The notes: a model not told the origin generated them from the letters alone. A DNA stretch of 37,806 bases from an uncultured SAR86 cluster bacterium (GCA_902582355.1 CACHRR010000008.1:1-37806), one strand, 5' to 3'; positions 7,812 through 17,619 are shown, numbered from the stretch's first letter. Numbers and translations are program-made.

Positions 7812-9491
7812 ATGGCTTCCTATCCTAGCGATTTAGAAATAGCAAATGCTGCCTATAAAAAACCTATTGAAGAAATTGCTGAATCTGTAAATATAAGTAA
7901 AAAAGGATTAATTAAATTTGGTGAAGATAAAGCTAAGTTAAAGTCTGATTTTATAGATTCAATTTCAAATAATGAAGATGGCAAATTAATACTTGTAACT
8001 GCAATATCTCCAACACCTGCAGGTGAAGGAAAAACTACTACAAGTGTTGGTTTAGTTGATGGACTTTGTCACATTGGAAAAAAAGCAATGATTTGTTTAA
8101 GAGAGCCAAGTTTAGGACCATGCTTTGGAATGAAAGGTGGTGCCGCAGGAGGAGGGTATGCTCAGGTTATTCCAATGACTGATATTAATTTACATTTCAC
8201 AGGTGATTTTCATGCAATTGGAGCGGCACATAATCTTTTGTCAGCATTAATCGATAATCATATTCATTGGGATAATGAACTTAACATTGATCCAAGAAGA
8301 ATTACCTGGAAGAGAGTAGTAGACATGAATGATAGATCTCTCAGAGATATAACATGCGGTTTAGGAGGAACAGGCAATGGTATTCCTAGACAAAGTGGTT
8401 TTGATATTACGGTTGCATCAGAAATAATGGCAGTGTTTTGTTTAGCTTCTGATATAGAAGATCTACAAAAAAGAATTGGAAATATTGTAGTTGGTTATAC
8501 TAAATCTAATGAGCCAGTAAGAGCAAAACAATTAAAAGCTGATGGCGCAATTACTGCTTTGTTAAAGGATGCTTTTCAACCAAATTTAGTTCAGACTTTA
8601 GAAAATAATCCAGCATTTATGCATGGAGGACCTTTTGCAAATATTGCTCATGGTTGTAATTCAGTTATTTCTACAAAAACAGCACTAAAACTCGCAGATT
8701 ATGTTGTAACTGAAGCAGGATTTGGAGCTGATTTAGGCGCTGAAAAATTCTTTGATATTAAATGTAGAAAATCTGGTCTCAGTCCCGATGCAGTTGTTTT
8801 AGTTGCAACTACAAAAGCTTTAAAAATGCATGGTGGAATTAAGAAAGAAGATTTGGCATCTGAAAATGTTAATGCGGTTATGGCAGGGTGTAAAAATCTC
8901 GAAAAACATGTTGAAAATATTGGTAAATTTGGCGTACCCGTGGTTGTTGCAATTAACGATTATGTTACTGATACTTATAAAGAGCATGAAGCAATTATAA
9001 GTTTCTGTAAAAATTTAGGTGTTCAGTGCAAAATTTCTTCTCATTGGGAAAAGGGCGGTGAGGGAGCTTCACAGCTTGCTGAAGAAGTTGCTAAAATTGC
9101 TGATTCAAATTCCTCCGAGTTTAAAACCTTATATCAAGATAGTTTATCCTTGTGGGAAAAAACTAAATATGTAGCACAAAATATTTATGGAGCAAAAGAT
9201 ATACTCGCAGATAAAAAAGTAAGAAACCAGTTTAAAAAATTAGAAGATGATGGCTTTGGAGAATATCCTATTTGTATGGCAAAGACCCAATACAGCTTTT
9301 CCACAGATCCATTATTAATGGGTGCTCCCTCAGGACATGAGGTACCTATTAGAGAGGTTAGGCTATCAGCTGGAGCAGAATTTGTTGTTGTAGTTTGTGG
9401 AGAAATTATGACAATGCCTGGCTTACCTCGAACTCCTGCAGCTGAGTCTATTGGACTTGATGCAGAAAATGAAATTAAAGGTTTGTTTTAA
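7812..9491 (+). CDS. fhs: Formate--tetrahydrofolate ligase
   Basis: This enzyme makes 10-formyl-tetrahydrofolate from formate, THF and ATP in the cytoplasm, feeding the one-carbon pool used for purines and fMet. The 559 residues match the family. The ATP-binding loop [10 protein letters not shown] is at residues 68-77, followed by [46 protein letters not shown], and the conserved C-terminal block [25 protein letters not shown]-type ribosome binding (TTGGAGAAATT) precedes the ATG. It stands alone between the photolyase and aldehyde dehydrogenase genes, each separated by about 60-70 bp with -10-like boxes, so it is probably its own transcription unit. Confidence 0.97.
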   Translation: MASYPSDLEIANAAYKKPIEEIAESVNISKKGLIKFGEDKAKLKSDFIDSISNNEDGKLILVTAISPTPAGEGKTTTSVGLVDGLCHIGKKAMICLREPSLGPCFGMKGGAAGGGYAQVIPMTDINLHFTGDFHAIGAAHNLLSALIDNHIHWDNELNIDPRRITWKRVVDMNDRSLRDITCGLGGTGNGIPRQSGFDITVASEIMAVFCLASDIEDLQKRIGNIVVGYTKSNEPVRAKQLKADGAITALLKDAFQPNLVQTLENNPAFMHGGPFANIAHGCNSVISTKTALKLADYVVTEAGFGADLGAEKFFDIKCRKSGLSPDAVVLVATTKALKMHGGIKKEDLASENVNAVMAGCKNLEKHVENIGKFGVPVVVAINDYVTDTYKEHEAIISFCKNLGVQCKISSHWEKGGEGASQLAEEVAKIADSNSSEFKTLYQDSLSLWEKTKYVAQNIYGAKDILADKKVRNQFKKLEDDGFGEYPICMAKTQYSFSTDPLLMGAPSGHEVPIREVRLSAGAEFVVVVCGEIMTMPGLPRTPAAESIGLDAENEIKGLF

Positions 9492-9514
9492 AAAATCTAG
9501 TTCAATAATTACTA

Positions 9515-9526
9515 TTTAGTTATAAT
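9515..9526 (+). promoter_or_regulatory. Putative extended -10 promoter for the aldehyde dehydrogenase gene
   Basis: TTTAGTTATAAT with a perfect TATAAT at 9521-9526 lies 26 bp before the ATG at 9553, followed by an AGGAGA ribosome site. This is the clearest copy of a string that recurs before several genes in the window. Confidence 0.5.
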
Positions 9527-9552
9527 TTAGACCGATATTTTTAGGAGAAGTT

Positions 9553-10971
9553 ATGAATAATGATTTAAATTTTTATATCAATGGCGAGTGGGTAAAATCT
9601 GAATCAAATGAATTAATTGATGTAATTAATCCTGCAAATGAAGAGGTGCTTGGTCGCATAACAGCAGGCACAAAAGAAGATATTAATAACGCGGTTAAAT
9701 CAGCATTGAGTGCATTTTCTTCTTTTCAGTACACCTCAAAAGTTGAAAGAATTGAATTACTGAATAATATCATTACCGAGTATGAAAATAGATATGATGA
9801 TTTTGTTAAAATCATTACTAAAGAGATGGGTGCTCCGATATGGTTATCTGAAAAAGCACAAGCTTCAACAGGAATTAAAAATATTCATGAAACTTTGGAT
9901 GCATTAAAAGACTATCAATTTGAAAGACCAGAGGGTGACTATACTTTGATAAAGGAACCAATTGGAGTCATAGGTATGATTACGCCATGGAATTGGCCAA
10001 TGAATCAAATCACAACAAAAGTTTCTGCAGCATTAGCCGCTGGATGCACTATGGTTCTTAAACCCAGTGAAATATCACCATTTTGTGCGATGCTTTTAGC
10101 GGAAGTATTTGATAAAGCTGGTGTTCCAAAAGGAGTATTCAATGTTGTTAATGGTTATGGTCCAATTGTTGGAGCTGCATTATCTGAGCATCCAGATGTT
10201 GCAATGATGTCTTTCACTGGCTCGACAAGAGCAGGCATAGCTGTTGCTCAAGCATCGGCGGTATCTGTTAAGCGTGTTCATCAGGAGTTGGGTGGAAAAT
10301 CTTCAAATATTATTCTTGATGATGTCGCTGATTTGGAGAGATCAGTTAAGGGTGGAGCTGGTCATTGCTTTTTAAATTCAGGACAATCCTGTAATGCGCC
10401 AACTAAAATGTTAGTATCAGCTAAAAATTATGACAAAGCTGTTGAGGTTGCTGTTAATACTGCAAATAATACTTCCGTTGGAGATCCAATGGGCGAATTT
10501 AGAATAGGGCCAATTGCTAATAAAGCACAGTACGAAAAAATTTTAAAAATGATAGAGATTGGTATTGAAGAGGGCGCTTCTTTGGTAGCTGGCGGTATTG
10601 AAAAGCCCGAAGGATGTGACAAAGGTTACTATATAAAGCCAACTGTATTTGCGAATGTAACAAATGATATGACAATTGCTAAGGAAGAAATATTTGGACC
10701 AGTATTGTCAATCATTAAGTATGAAAACGAAGATGAAGCAATTAAGATTGCTAACGACACCGAATATGGTCTTGCAGGTTATGTTCAGGGTGAGCCAGAA
10801 CATGCAAAAGAAGTTGCACGTAAAATAAGAGCTGGACAAGTAATCATTAATGGTGGTGCAAGAGGAACAGGAGCACCATTTGGTGGTTACAAATCTTCAG
10901 GTAACGGAAGAGAGCATGGTCTCCATGGATTAGAAGAATGTCTTGAGACTAAAGCAGTTATAGCTCCGTAG
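9553..10971 (+). CDS. NAD(P)-dependent aldehyde dehydrogenase family protein
   Basis: This 472-residue member of the ALDH superfamily oxidises an aldehyde to the acid with NAD(P). The Rossmann/cofactor region holds TPWNWPMNQITTKVSAALAAG and KPSEISPFCA, with GFxGST-type SFTGSTRAG. The general base Glu245 is in HQELGGKSS and the nucleophile Cys280 in NSGQSCNAP, so it looks active. EEIFGPVLSIIKY and the C-terminal GGYKSSGNGREHG are standard. Substrate is unknown. AGGAGA precedes the ATG. The stop is 1 bp from the stop of the convergent aldolase-like gene. Confidence 0.92.
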   Translation: MNNDLNFYINGEWVKSESNELIDVINPANEEVLGRITAGTKEDINNAVKSALSAFSSFQYTSKVERIELLNNIITEYENRYDDFVKIITKEMGAPIWLSEKAQASTGIKNIHETLDALKDYQFERPEGDYTLIKEPIGVIGMITPWNWPMNQITTKVSAALAAGCTMVLKPSEISPFCAMLLAEVFDKAGVPKGVFNVVNGYGPIVGAALSEHPDVAMMSFTGSTRAGIAVAQASAVSVKRVHQELGGKSSNIILDDVADLERSVKGGAGHCFLNSGQSCNAPTKMLVSAKNYDKAVEVAVNTANNTSVGDPMGEFRIGPIANKAQYEKILKMIEIGIEEGASLVAGGIEKPEGCDKGYYIKPTVFANVTNDMTIAKEEIFGPVLSIIKYENEDEAIKIANDTEYGLAGYVQGEPEHAKEVARKIRAGQVIINGGARGTGAPFGGYKSSGNGREHGLHGLEECLETKAVIAP

Positions 10972-10972
10972 A

Positions 10973-11782
10973 TCAATCTAGCAGATCTGGCTGCATTTTT
11001 ATGATTTTATCAAAAGCAGGCTGATAACTTGCCCATGCAGCAATATCATTTGCTATAAATTCTCTTGTTTTTATAGCAGTTTCATGAGGAATTACCACTG
11101 GTTTACCAGCAGCATCAGCCATTAACTGTGCTTGGCAACATCTTTCCATAGACATATAAAACCAAAGGGCAATATCAACTGATGGTCCTGTCGTAAGTAT
11201 TCCGTGATTTTGTAAAATAGCAACTTTTTTATCACCTAAAGCTTTAGCAATTTCATCACCTTCATCAACTTCTTCCACAACTCCAGAAAAATCTTTATAT
11301 ATACCTTGATTTTCATAAAATGCGCAAGCATCTTGTGAAATAGGTTCAAGCAATTTTCCTAAAGTTGAAAAGGTTCTACCATAAATTGAGTGAGAATGTG
11401 CCGCTGCGTTTACATCGGGTCTGGCTTTATGAAGCCTAGAATGAATTGCAAATGCGGCGACATTTATATCCTTATCACCTTGAACTACCTTTCCATCATG
11501 ATTTACTAGAATAAGATCAGAAACAGAAATTTGTGAAAAATGAACTCCAAGAGGATTGACCCAAAAATGATCTTTAAATTCAGGATCTCTATATGTGATA
11601 TGTCCTGCTACGCCTTCGTTAAAACCAAAGTAGTCAAAAAGCCTAAAACCAGCTGCAAGTTTTTCTAGTTGATTACGTCTTTCTTCAGAGGGACTTGCAA
11701 ATTCTTGAAAAATTAATCCTTTTTCCTTTATTGGTAATCTTCCATCTGTAATATCTATCTTAATTGGCGCAACATTTGACAT
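10973..11782 (-). CDS. Class II aldolase/adducin-family protein
   Basis: This 269-residue protein is of the fuculose-1-phosphate aldolase / adducin N-terminal family, usually zinc enzymes that cleave or epimerise sugar phosphates, or metal-binding relatives. Metal ligands are His129 and His131 in AAAHSHSIYG and His193 in LQNHGILTTG. GFNEGVAGHITYR (53-65) and FWVNPLGVHFSQI are typical of the family. The start at 11782 is chosen because a strong AGGAGA lies 8-9 bp upstream. The frame is open for 53 more codons but these cross into fumC and look non-coding. The acidic EEVDEGDEIAKALGDKKVAIL stretch is common in uncharacterised class II aldolases, so I give no sugar substrate. Confidence 0.88.
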   Translation of the reverse strand: MSNVAPIKIDITDGRLPIKEKGLIFQEFASPSEERRNQLEKLAAGFRLFDYFGFNEGVAGHITYRDPEFKDHFWVNPLGVHFSQISVSDLILVNHDGKVVQGDKDINVAAFAIHSRLHKARPDVNAAAHSHSIYGRTFSTLGKLLEPISQDACAFYENQGIYKDFSGVVEEVDEGDEIAKALGDKKVAILQNHGILTTGPSVDIALWFYMSMERCCQAQLMADAAGKPVVIPHETAIKTREFIANDIAAWASYQPAFDKIIKMQPDLLD

Positions 11783-11841
11783 AGTTTTTATTCTCCTGAG
11801 CTCTTTAATGTTAAAATAGCTTATCAAATAAAGAAACAAAT

Positions 11842-13233
11842 ATGAAATATAGAATTGAAAAAGATAGCATGGGAGAGATAAAGGTTCCTCAAAAAGCGAT
11901 GTGGGGCGCTCAAACACAAAGAGCAGTGAATAATTTCCCAATTAGTGGAATTAAAATGGATTTTCCATTTACAAAATCTTTTATTTCTTCACTGGGGCTT
12001 ATCAAAGATGCAGCTTCAAAAGCTAATTTAAGACTTAAACTAATTTCGTTCAAAAAATCTAAGGCTATTTCAAAAGCTGCAAAAGAGGTTTGGAGAGAAA
12101 AACATCATCATGAATTCCCAATTGATGTCTTCCAAACTGGATCTGGTACAAGCTCAAATATGAATGCAAATGAAGTTATTGCTAATCTGGCTTCAAAATA
12201 CTCAAAAATTGAAATTAGTCCTAATGATGATGTGAATATGAGTCAAAGTAGTAATGATGTCATACCAACAGCTATTAAAATTAGTGCTCATACAGACTTA
12301 ACAAAAAAATTATTTCCATCTCTAGATGAATTAATTAAGTCTATTGAAAATAAAGCAGATAATTTAAGAGGAATTATTAAAACAGGTCGAACTCACTTAA
12401 TGGATGCCATGCCAATAGATTTTGCTGAAGAACTAAATGCTTGGTCAAGTCAGTTAAGATCCTCCAAAGAAACATTACTTGTTTTAGAAAAAAAACTTCT
12501 CGAGTTGCCACAAGGCGGAACTGCTATTGGGAGTGGAATCAATGCACATAAACAATTCACAAAATATTTTGCCCAAGAAATGACAAAATTATTAGGAAAC
12601 AACCTTAAATGTATATCTAGTAAAAATTTTTATCATGAGTTAAGCGCTCAAGACTGTTCAGTTCAATTATCGGGAGAGCTTAAAAATCTTGCAGTTATTC
12701 TTATGAAAATTTCTAATGATTTACGATGGATGAATAGTGGACCCTTAACTGGATTATCTGAAATTGAATTAAAAGCACTTCAGCCTGGAAGCAGTATCAT
12801 GCCTGGAAAAGTAAATCCAGTTATTCCTGAGGCAGTTACAATGGCTTCTGCTGATGTTATTGGAAATGATGTTTCCATTACAGTAGCAGCTCAGTCAGGT
12901 AATTTCCAATTAAATGTAATGCTTCCGGTAATTGCATATAATTTGCTAAAAAGTATTAATCTTTTGTCAGGAGCAATGAGTGTTTTATCAAAAAAAGCCA
13001 TTAAAACTTTCAAAGTTAATAAGAAAAACTTAGAAATATCGCTATCAAAAAATCCAATTTTAGTCACAGCACTTAATCCTATTATTGGATATGAAAATGC
13101 AGCTTCTATTGCAAAAAAAGCCTACAAGGAAAATAGACCTATAATAGATGTGGCTTATGAGGAAACAAATATTTCAAGAGCAAAGCTGGAAAAGATTTTG
13201 GATCCAATTAAACTTTCAAAAGGCGGCATATAG
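11842..13233 (+). CDS. fumC: Fumarate hydratase, class II
   Basis: This iron-independent fumarase interconverts fumarate and malate in the TCA cycle. At 463 residues it is full length. Key motifs are MSQSSNDVIPTA beginning near residue 133, TGRTHLMDAMP with His185, and the superfamily signature GSSIMPGKVNP (316-326) carrying the catalytic-loop serine Ser318. GTGTSSNMNANEV-type FQTGSGTSSNMNANEV is also present. It starts 59 bp from the divergent aldolase-like gene with no evident Shine-Dalgarno. Its TAG stop overlaps the GTG start of the pterin dehydratase gene, so the two are coupled. Aspartase is the main alternative in this superfamily, but the motifs favour fumarase. Confidence 0.95.
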   Translation: MKYRIEKDSMGEIKVPQKAMWGAQTQRAVNNFPISGIKMDFPFTKSFISSLGLIKDAASKANLRLKLISFKKSKAISKAAKEVWREKHHHEFPIDVFQTGSGTSSNMNANEVIANLASKYSKIEISPNDDVNMSQSSNDVIPTAIKISAHTDLTKKLFPSLDELIKSIENKADNLRGIIKTGRTHLMDAMPIDFAEELNAWSSQLRSSKETLLVLEKKLLELPQGGTAIGSGINAHKQFTKYFAQEMTKLLGNNLKCISSKNFYHELSAQDCSVQLSGELKNLAVILMKISNDLRWMNSGPLTGLSEIELKALQPGSSIMPGKVNPVIPEAVTMASADVIGNDVSITVAAQSGNFQLNVMLPVIAYNLLKSINLLSGAMSVLSKKAIKTFKVNKKNLEISLSKNPILVTALNPIIGYENAASIAKKAYKENRPIIDVAYEETNISRAKLEKILDPIKLSKGGI

Positions 13234-13592
13234 TGCAAACAGATCTCTCAAGTGGAAAATGTGAAGCTTGTTCAAAAGATGCTACTTTATTATCTTTAAA
13301 TGAGATAAATGAATTAAAGGGCCAAGTCCCATCATGGATTGTTTTTCATGATGATGAAGATGAAATTCAAAAATTGGCATGCTCATTCTCATTCATGAAT
13401 TATAAAAATTCAGTTGAATTTGCAAATAAAATTGCAAAACTTGCCGAGGAAGAAAATCATCATCCCCAAATCAATCTTGAGTGGGGAAAAGTAACTGTTA
13501 TTTGGTGGTCTCATGAAATAAAAGGACTCCATATGAATGATTTTATTTGTGCAAAAAAAACAGATTTATTATTTGGATCTGATAATAAGTGA
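13233..13592 (+). CDS. Pterin-4a-carbinolamine dehydratase
   Basis: This 119-residue DCoH/PhhB-family protein dehydrates 4a-hydroxytetrahydropterin, recycling the cofactor of aromatic amino-acid hydroxylases. The family signature is E-N-H-H-P at residues 74-78 with a further His at 94 in VIWWSHEIKGL, giving the usual three histidines. The GTG start overlaps the last base of the fumC stop. The N-terminal 20 residues carry CEAC, which is seen in some bacterial members. No phenylalanine hydroxylase gene is in the window, so the enzyme may serve a distant gene or another pterin. The next gene overlaps its stop (GTGA). Confidence 0.92.
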   Translation: MQTDLSSGKCEACSKDATLLSLNEINELKGQVPSWIVFHDDEDEIQKLACSFSFMNYKNSVEFANKIAKLAEEENHHPQINLEWGKVTVIWWSHEIKGLHMNDFICAKKTDLLFGSDNK

Positions 13593-13816
13593 ACCAAAAT
13601 GAAAAACCATATCAAGTTTTAGCATGGTCTGCGACTGGTTTATTAATTCTTGCTGCCGTTTTAGCAAGCTTTGTTCCTCAAATGGAATACCATCATTGGG
13701 CATTTATTGGTGCAAATTCATTATGGGTAATAGTCGGTATATTATGGAAAGAACAGACTTTAATTGTTCTTAATGCAGGCCTTACAATTATTTATATTTT
13801 AGGGCTTATTTTATAG
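13589..13816 (+). CDS. Small membrane protein of unknown function
   Basis: This 75-residue protein starts with GTG overlapping the previous stop (GTGA), which supports translation. It has a short polar start (MNQNEKPYQ), then three hydrophobic stretches: about 12-28 (WSATGLLILAAVLASFV), 38-53 (FIGANSLWVIVGILW) and 58-75 (LIVLNAGLTIIYILGLIL). I recognise no family. The coupling to fumC and the pterin dehydratase is close, but gives no functional clue. The stop is 3 bp from the stop of the convergent permease. Confidence 0.7.
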   Translation: MNQNEKPYQVLAWSATGLLILAAVLASFVPQMEYHHWAFIGANSLWVIVGILWKEQTLIVLNAGLTIIYILGLIL

Positions 13817-13819
13817 TGT

Positions 13820-15118
13820 TTATAGAAAAATAAATTTTGACACAAAAATTAAAGTTAAAAACCACGCTCCAGATGAAATTCTTTTAATATCACCTGAGCC
13901 AATTTTTAAAGCGACATAACTCAAAAAACCTAATGCAATTCCATCGGCAATGGAAAAGGTAAGAGGTATCATAATTATAATAATTAAAGCAGGAATTATT
14001 TCAGAAGAGATCTTCCAATTAAGACTTTCTATTCCACTTAACATTAAGATTGCAACATATATAAGAGCACCTGCAGTTGCATAAGGTGGAACAATTGCAG
14101 CCAATGGAGAAAAGAAAATTGCAAATATAAATAAAATAGCAACAATAACAGCTGTAAGGCCTGTTCTTCCTCCAGCTTCAACCCCTGCAGAACTTTCAAC
14201 ATAACTTGTTACTGGAGAACACCCAAAAAAGGTTCCAAAAATACTTGAACTGCTATCAGCAATAAGAGCTTTATCTAGATTTGGTGCATCCCCATTTTGA
14301 TCGACCAATTTTGCTCTTGTGGCCACTCCTAAAAGAGTCCCTGTTGTATCAAAAAGATTAACAAACAAGAAAGACATAATTACACTTATCATTGCGACAT
14401 CTAAAGCACCAACAATATCTAACTTCAAAAGGGTAGGCATTATTTCAGGAGGATAGGCGATAAGACCTTGATACTCTATTAATCCTAAGAAAAGAGATAA
14501 AAGTGTCACACTTAAAATACCTATAATTATTTCACCTGTAATTTTTCTTAAAGCTAAAATAGATATCAATAAAAATCCACAGGCTGAAAGTATTGTTTCA
14601 TAATTATTGAAATCGCCTAAGCTTAAGAAAGTAGCATTATTGCTTACTATAATTCCTCCACTTTTAAGTCCTATAAATCCAATAAACAAACCAACACCTG
14701 AGCCTATAGATATTCTGAGATTTAAGGGAATGCTATCAATCATCCATCTTCTGAGTTTAGTTGCGCTCATGATAAAAAACAAAATACCCGCCAAAAATAC
14801 TGCACCTAAAGCAACTTCCCATGAATAGCCCATCTCACCAACAACAGTGTATGTGAAAAAAGCATTAAGCCCCATACCTGGTGCAAGACCTATTGGCCAA
14901 TTTGCATACAAACCCATAAATAAACAAGCCAAAGATGCCGCGAGACAGGTGCCAACAAATATTGCACCTTGATCCATTCCGCTTGCGGCCATCATTTGAG
15001 GATTTACAAATATAATGTAAGCCATAGTCACAAATGTTGTAAAACCGGCTAAAATTTCATTTTTAATAGTTGTTTTATTATCTTTTAACTTAAAAAAATT
15101 TTCTAATGCTTGTTTCAT
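13820..15118 (-). CDS. NCS2-family purine nucleobase permease (AzgA/GhxP-like)
   Basis: This 432-residue inner-membrane transporter of the AzgA branch of NCS2 takes up adenine, guanine or hypoxanthine with protons. The start MKQALENFFKLKDNKTTIKNEILAGFTTFVTMAYIIFVNP is typical of this branch, as are GLAPGMGLNAFFTYTVV, the FLFVNLFDTTGTLLGVATRA stretch, and GCSPVTSYVESSAGVEAGGRTGLTAV, which belong to the substrate-binding region. About a dozen hydrophobic helices are visible. It is divergent from a TonB-dependent receptor and lies near hpt-like, guaB, guaA and guaC genes, so a role in purine salvage fits. The precise base preference cannot be told. Confidence 0.92.
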   Translation of the reverse strand: MKQALENFFKLKDNKTTIKNEILAGFTTFVTMAYIIFVNPQMMAASGMDQGAIFVGTCLAASLACLFMGLYANWPIGLAPGMGLNAFFTYTVVGEMGYSWEVALGAVFLAGILFFIMSATKLRRWMIDSIPLNLRISIGSGVGLFIGFIGLKSGGIIVSNNATFLSLGDFNNYETILSACGFLLISILALRKITGEIIIGILSVTLLSLFLGLIEYQGLIAYPPEIMPTLLKLDIVGALDVAMISVIMSFLFVNLFDTTGTLLGVATRAKLVDQNGDAPNLDKALIADSSSSIFGTFFGCSPVTSYVESSAGVEAGGRTGLTAVIVAILFIFAIFFSPLAAIVPPYATAGALIYVAILMLSGIESLNWKISSEIIPALIIIIMIPLTFSIADGIALGFLSYVALKIGSGDIKRISSGAWFLTLIFVSKFIFL

Positions 15119-15148
15119 TTAAGTAACTAATGTTATTTTAAAATTTTT

Positions 15149-15179
15149 AGTATACATTCATTTACTAACTCAATATCAA
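15149..15179 (-). promoter_or_regulatory. Putative promoter of the NCS2 permease gene
   Basis: On the minus strand TTGATA (15174-15179) and TATACT (15149-15154) are separated by 19 bp and lie about 30 bp before the permease ATG. This is a weak sigma-70-like match, seen by eye only. Confidence 0.35.
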
Positions 15180-15221
15180 AATAGAAAATATATTTAAATT
15201 TTTTAAAATAATTATGGTTCG

Positions 15222-15238
15222 GCATGCATATTGCATGC
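15222..15238. promoter_or_regulatory. Perfect inverted repeat in the permease/TonB-receptor divergent region (operator candidate)
   Basis: GCATGCA-TAT-TGCATGC is a perfect 7-bp inverted repeat with a 3-bp centre, placed 38 bp before the receptor ATG. It is immediately followed by a TAATAT/TATATAA stretch that could be the -10 region. It is the only G/C-containing patch in otherwise A/T sequence. Position and symmetry suggest a binding site for a dimeric regulator; the regulator is unknown. Confidence 0.5.
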
Positions 15239-15275
15239 ATAATATATAAATAACAATTTGTATGGGGATTTATAA

Positions 15276-17594
15276 ATGAATTTAAGAACAATATTTAATA
15301 TTAATTTTCAAATGCTAGCATTATGTTTTTTAATAAGCTTTAACATTTCATCACAAGAGCAAGTTATTGAAGATATTATTGTTACTGCAGAAAAGAGGGA
15401 TGAAAGTCTTCAAACAGTTTCACAAGCTGTTACTGCTATAACTGATTCAGAGCTAGAAGCAAAAAATATAACCTCTTTCGTAGACTTAACTGCTCTTGTA
15501 CCTGGTGTTACTGTTGCAAAGAACGAAGGCTATAAAACTGTAATATCAATAAGAGGTGTTGGTAATGAAACTAATCAAAATGCTATTGCAGCTCCTTCAG
15601 TTGCATATCATATGGATGGTATTTTTGTTGCATCTCCATTTTCTCTGCAGACTGACTTTGTTGATGTTGAAAGAATTGAAGTCTTAAGAGGTCCTCAGGG
15701 AACACTGTTTGGTCAAAACTCAACTGGGGGTGCAATTAATGTTATCTCTAATAAGCCAACTTCCGATGATTTTTATGCAAAAACTGATATAACTGTTGGT
15801 GACTATAATCTAACAAAGATTGGAACAGCAATTAATTTCCCAATCTCAGACAAGTTGGCAACTAAACTAACAGTATCTTCAATAGAGAGAGATGGATTTT
15901 CTGAAAACTTAATCAATGGACAAGATCTTGACGATGCTTCAAGTGTAAGTATTCGTAGTGATTGGATTTACGAAATCAGTGATGCTGCGTCTCTAAGATT
16001 CTTTGTACAATATTTTGATTCTGATAGAAATGGCGCAGCCATGAAAGGTAAAGATGATCTTTCTTCAGATGCTAGAAAGTTATCACAAGATTCTATGTCA
16101 AAACAAGAATTGTCTTCAAAAATTTTAGCTCTTATTTATGAATCAGATCTTGGATATGCAAATCTAAAAGTTTTAGCAAGCATACAAGAAGATGATATTT
16201 TAGTTGTTAGAGATAATGATAGGCATGCTGCAGGTGTACAACCAGTTTTATCAATGCCTGGGCTACCATATATTTATATTGATAATGCACCATATTATCC
16301 CATGGCTGAGTTTAGGCCAGAAACTTCATTAGTAGATACTGATACTTTTGAGATAAATCTAATTTCAAATGAGCCAATTTTAGATGGAACAACAGATTGG
16401 ACTATTGGCGCTTTTTATCTAAAACATGAAATAGAAAATCATATTCGTGGATATGTCGATAATGATTTAGATGGTGAATTTAAATATGTTTGTGATGAAC
16501 CTTTCGCTAATCCTAATTATTGTTTTAATATTGGTGAAGATCCATTTGGAGCAGACTTTGATTTTGTAACAGATGCATTTCCTGTAAGAGAGTCTTTTTC
16601 AATATATGGTCAAACAACATATGCAATATCCGATGTTTCAAGATTAATAAGTGGGATTAGATATACTGAAGATGAAGTAACCACATGTAATGCTAACTTT
16701 TTCTTTGGCTGTGATAATTTGACTACAAGTTCAGATGAAATAACTGGAAAGGTTGCTCTAGAGTATGATGTTAATCCAGATACTATGGTTTATTTATCAT
16801 TTACTGCCGGTTATAAACCGGGTGGGACAAACCTTACTTACGGTTCTGATGCAGAAGATGGTTCTTTTTCTGCAATGGTTTTTGAAACTTTTGAACCTGA
16901 AACAGTTGATTCAATAGAATTTGGTATTAAATCAGATTTTTATGATGGCAAAGCAAGAGCTAATATAGCTGTATTTTCATATGATTATGAGAATCTTCAA
17001 TTCCAAGCAACAGATCCAATCCCCTATCAAGGAGGAGTGGCAAATATTCCTTCATCTGAGATGTCCGGTGTTGAAATAGAGTTTACAGCTCTAGCCACAG
17101 ATAGCATTTCATTTGATATGAATCTCGGTTTTATTGACTCTGAAGTAAGTTCAGATTACGAAGTTCTTGATAATGTTCTTGCTTTCCAATATTTTTTTGA
17201 TGAAGAGAGTCTCAGATATGATCTTAGAGAAAATGTCAACGGAAATGAGCTTGCAAAAACTCCTGATTTCACAGCAGATATATCAATGACATATGAAACA
17301 GAGCTTTCTTCTGGTAATTCTCTCACAAGTGTTTTTCAATTCGTCAAAAGAGGTGAATTCATGCAACGTGTAAATAATAATCCTTCTGTAGATATAGTCC
17401 CCTCATATAGAGTTTTTAATATATCTGTTGGCATTGATTTTAAAAATGATCTTAGTTTAGATTTCATTTTAATGAATGTAGATGACGAAGATGGTGTTAA
17501 CTCAGCTATGACCGATGTTTTTGGTGTTGCTGGTACAGGAATTGAATATATACCTCCAAGACAAATGATGACAAGATTAAGTTATAACTTCTGA
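15276..17594 (+). CDS. TonB-dependent outer-membrane receptor
   Basis: The 772-residue protein has a signal peptide (about 1-27, ending near NISSQEQ), then a TonB box-like EDIIVTAEKRDESLQ. A plug domain follows with VPGVTVAKNEG, ISIRGVGNETNQNA, VERIEVLRGPQGTLFGQNSTGGAINVISNKP, and then a long beta-barrel. The barrel ends PPRQMMTRLSYNF with the terminal Phe that marks outer-membrane barrels. It takes up a ligand with energy from TonB-ExbBD. There is no N-terminal signalling domain. GGGGA lies before the ATG. The gene is divergent from the NCS2 purine permease, so a nucleobase or nucleoside-containing substrate is possible, but TonB receptors of this branch also import siderophores, vitamins and sugars. 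Confidence 0.95.
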   Translation: MNLRTIFNINFQMLALCFLISFNISSQEQVIEDIIVTAEKRDESLQTVSQAVTAITDSELEAKNITSFVDLTALVPGVTVAKNEGYKTVISIRGVGNETNQNAIAAPSVAYHMDGIFVASPFSLQTDFVDVERIEVLRGPQGTLFGQNSTGGAINVISNKPTSDDFYAKTDITVGDYNLTKIGTAINFPISDKLATKLTVSSIERDGFSENLINGQDLDDASSVSIRSDWIYEISDAASLRFFVQYFDSDRNGAAMKGKDDLSSDARKLSQDSMSKQELSSKILALIYESDLGYANLKVLASIQEDDILVVRDNDRHAAGVQPVLSMPGLPYIYIDNAPYYPMAEFRPETSLVDTDTFEINLISNEPILDGTTDWTIGAFYLKHEIENHIRGYVDNDLDGEFKYVCDEPFANPNYCFNIGEDPFGADFDFVTDAFPVRESFSIYGQTTYAISDVSRLISGIRYTEDEVTTCNANFFFGCDNLTTSSDEITGKVALEYDVNPDTMVYLSFTAGYKPGGTNLTYGSDAEDGSFSAMVFETFEPETVDSIEFGIKSDFYDGKARANIAVFSYDYENLQFQATDPIPYQGGVANIPSSEMSGVEIEFTALATDSISFDMNLGFIDSEVSSDYEVLDNVLAFQYFFDEESLRYDLRENVNGNELAKTPDFTADISMTYETELSSGNSLTSVFQFVKRGEFMQRVNNNPSVDIVPSYRVFNISVGIDFKNDLSLDFILMNVDDEDGVNSAMTDVFGVAGTGIEYIPPRQMMTRLSYNF

Positions 17595-17613
17595 TTTACT
17601 TAATACAAATAGT

Positions 17614-17619
17614 TATAAT
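17614..17619 (+). promoter_or_regulatory. Putative -10 box upstream of the phosphoribosyltransferase gene
   Basis: TATAAT sits in AATAGTTATAAT, 33 bp before the ATG at 17653. It is another copy of the recurring AGTTATAAT string. Confidence 0.4.

Noticed and set aside
11783-11941. N-terminal extension of the class II aldolase-like protein
   Set aside because: It would run antisense through the fumC start and lacks similarity to the family. A strong ribosome site sits before the ATG at 11782.
15119-15275. Purine riboswitch before the permease or receptor
   Set aside because: No three-way junction or conserved purine-aptamer loops could be found in this A/T-rich region. Other intergenic stretches (7742-7811, 9492-9552, 17595-17652, 18217-18270) also show none.
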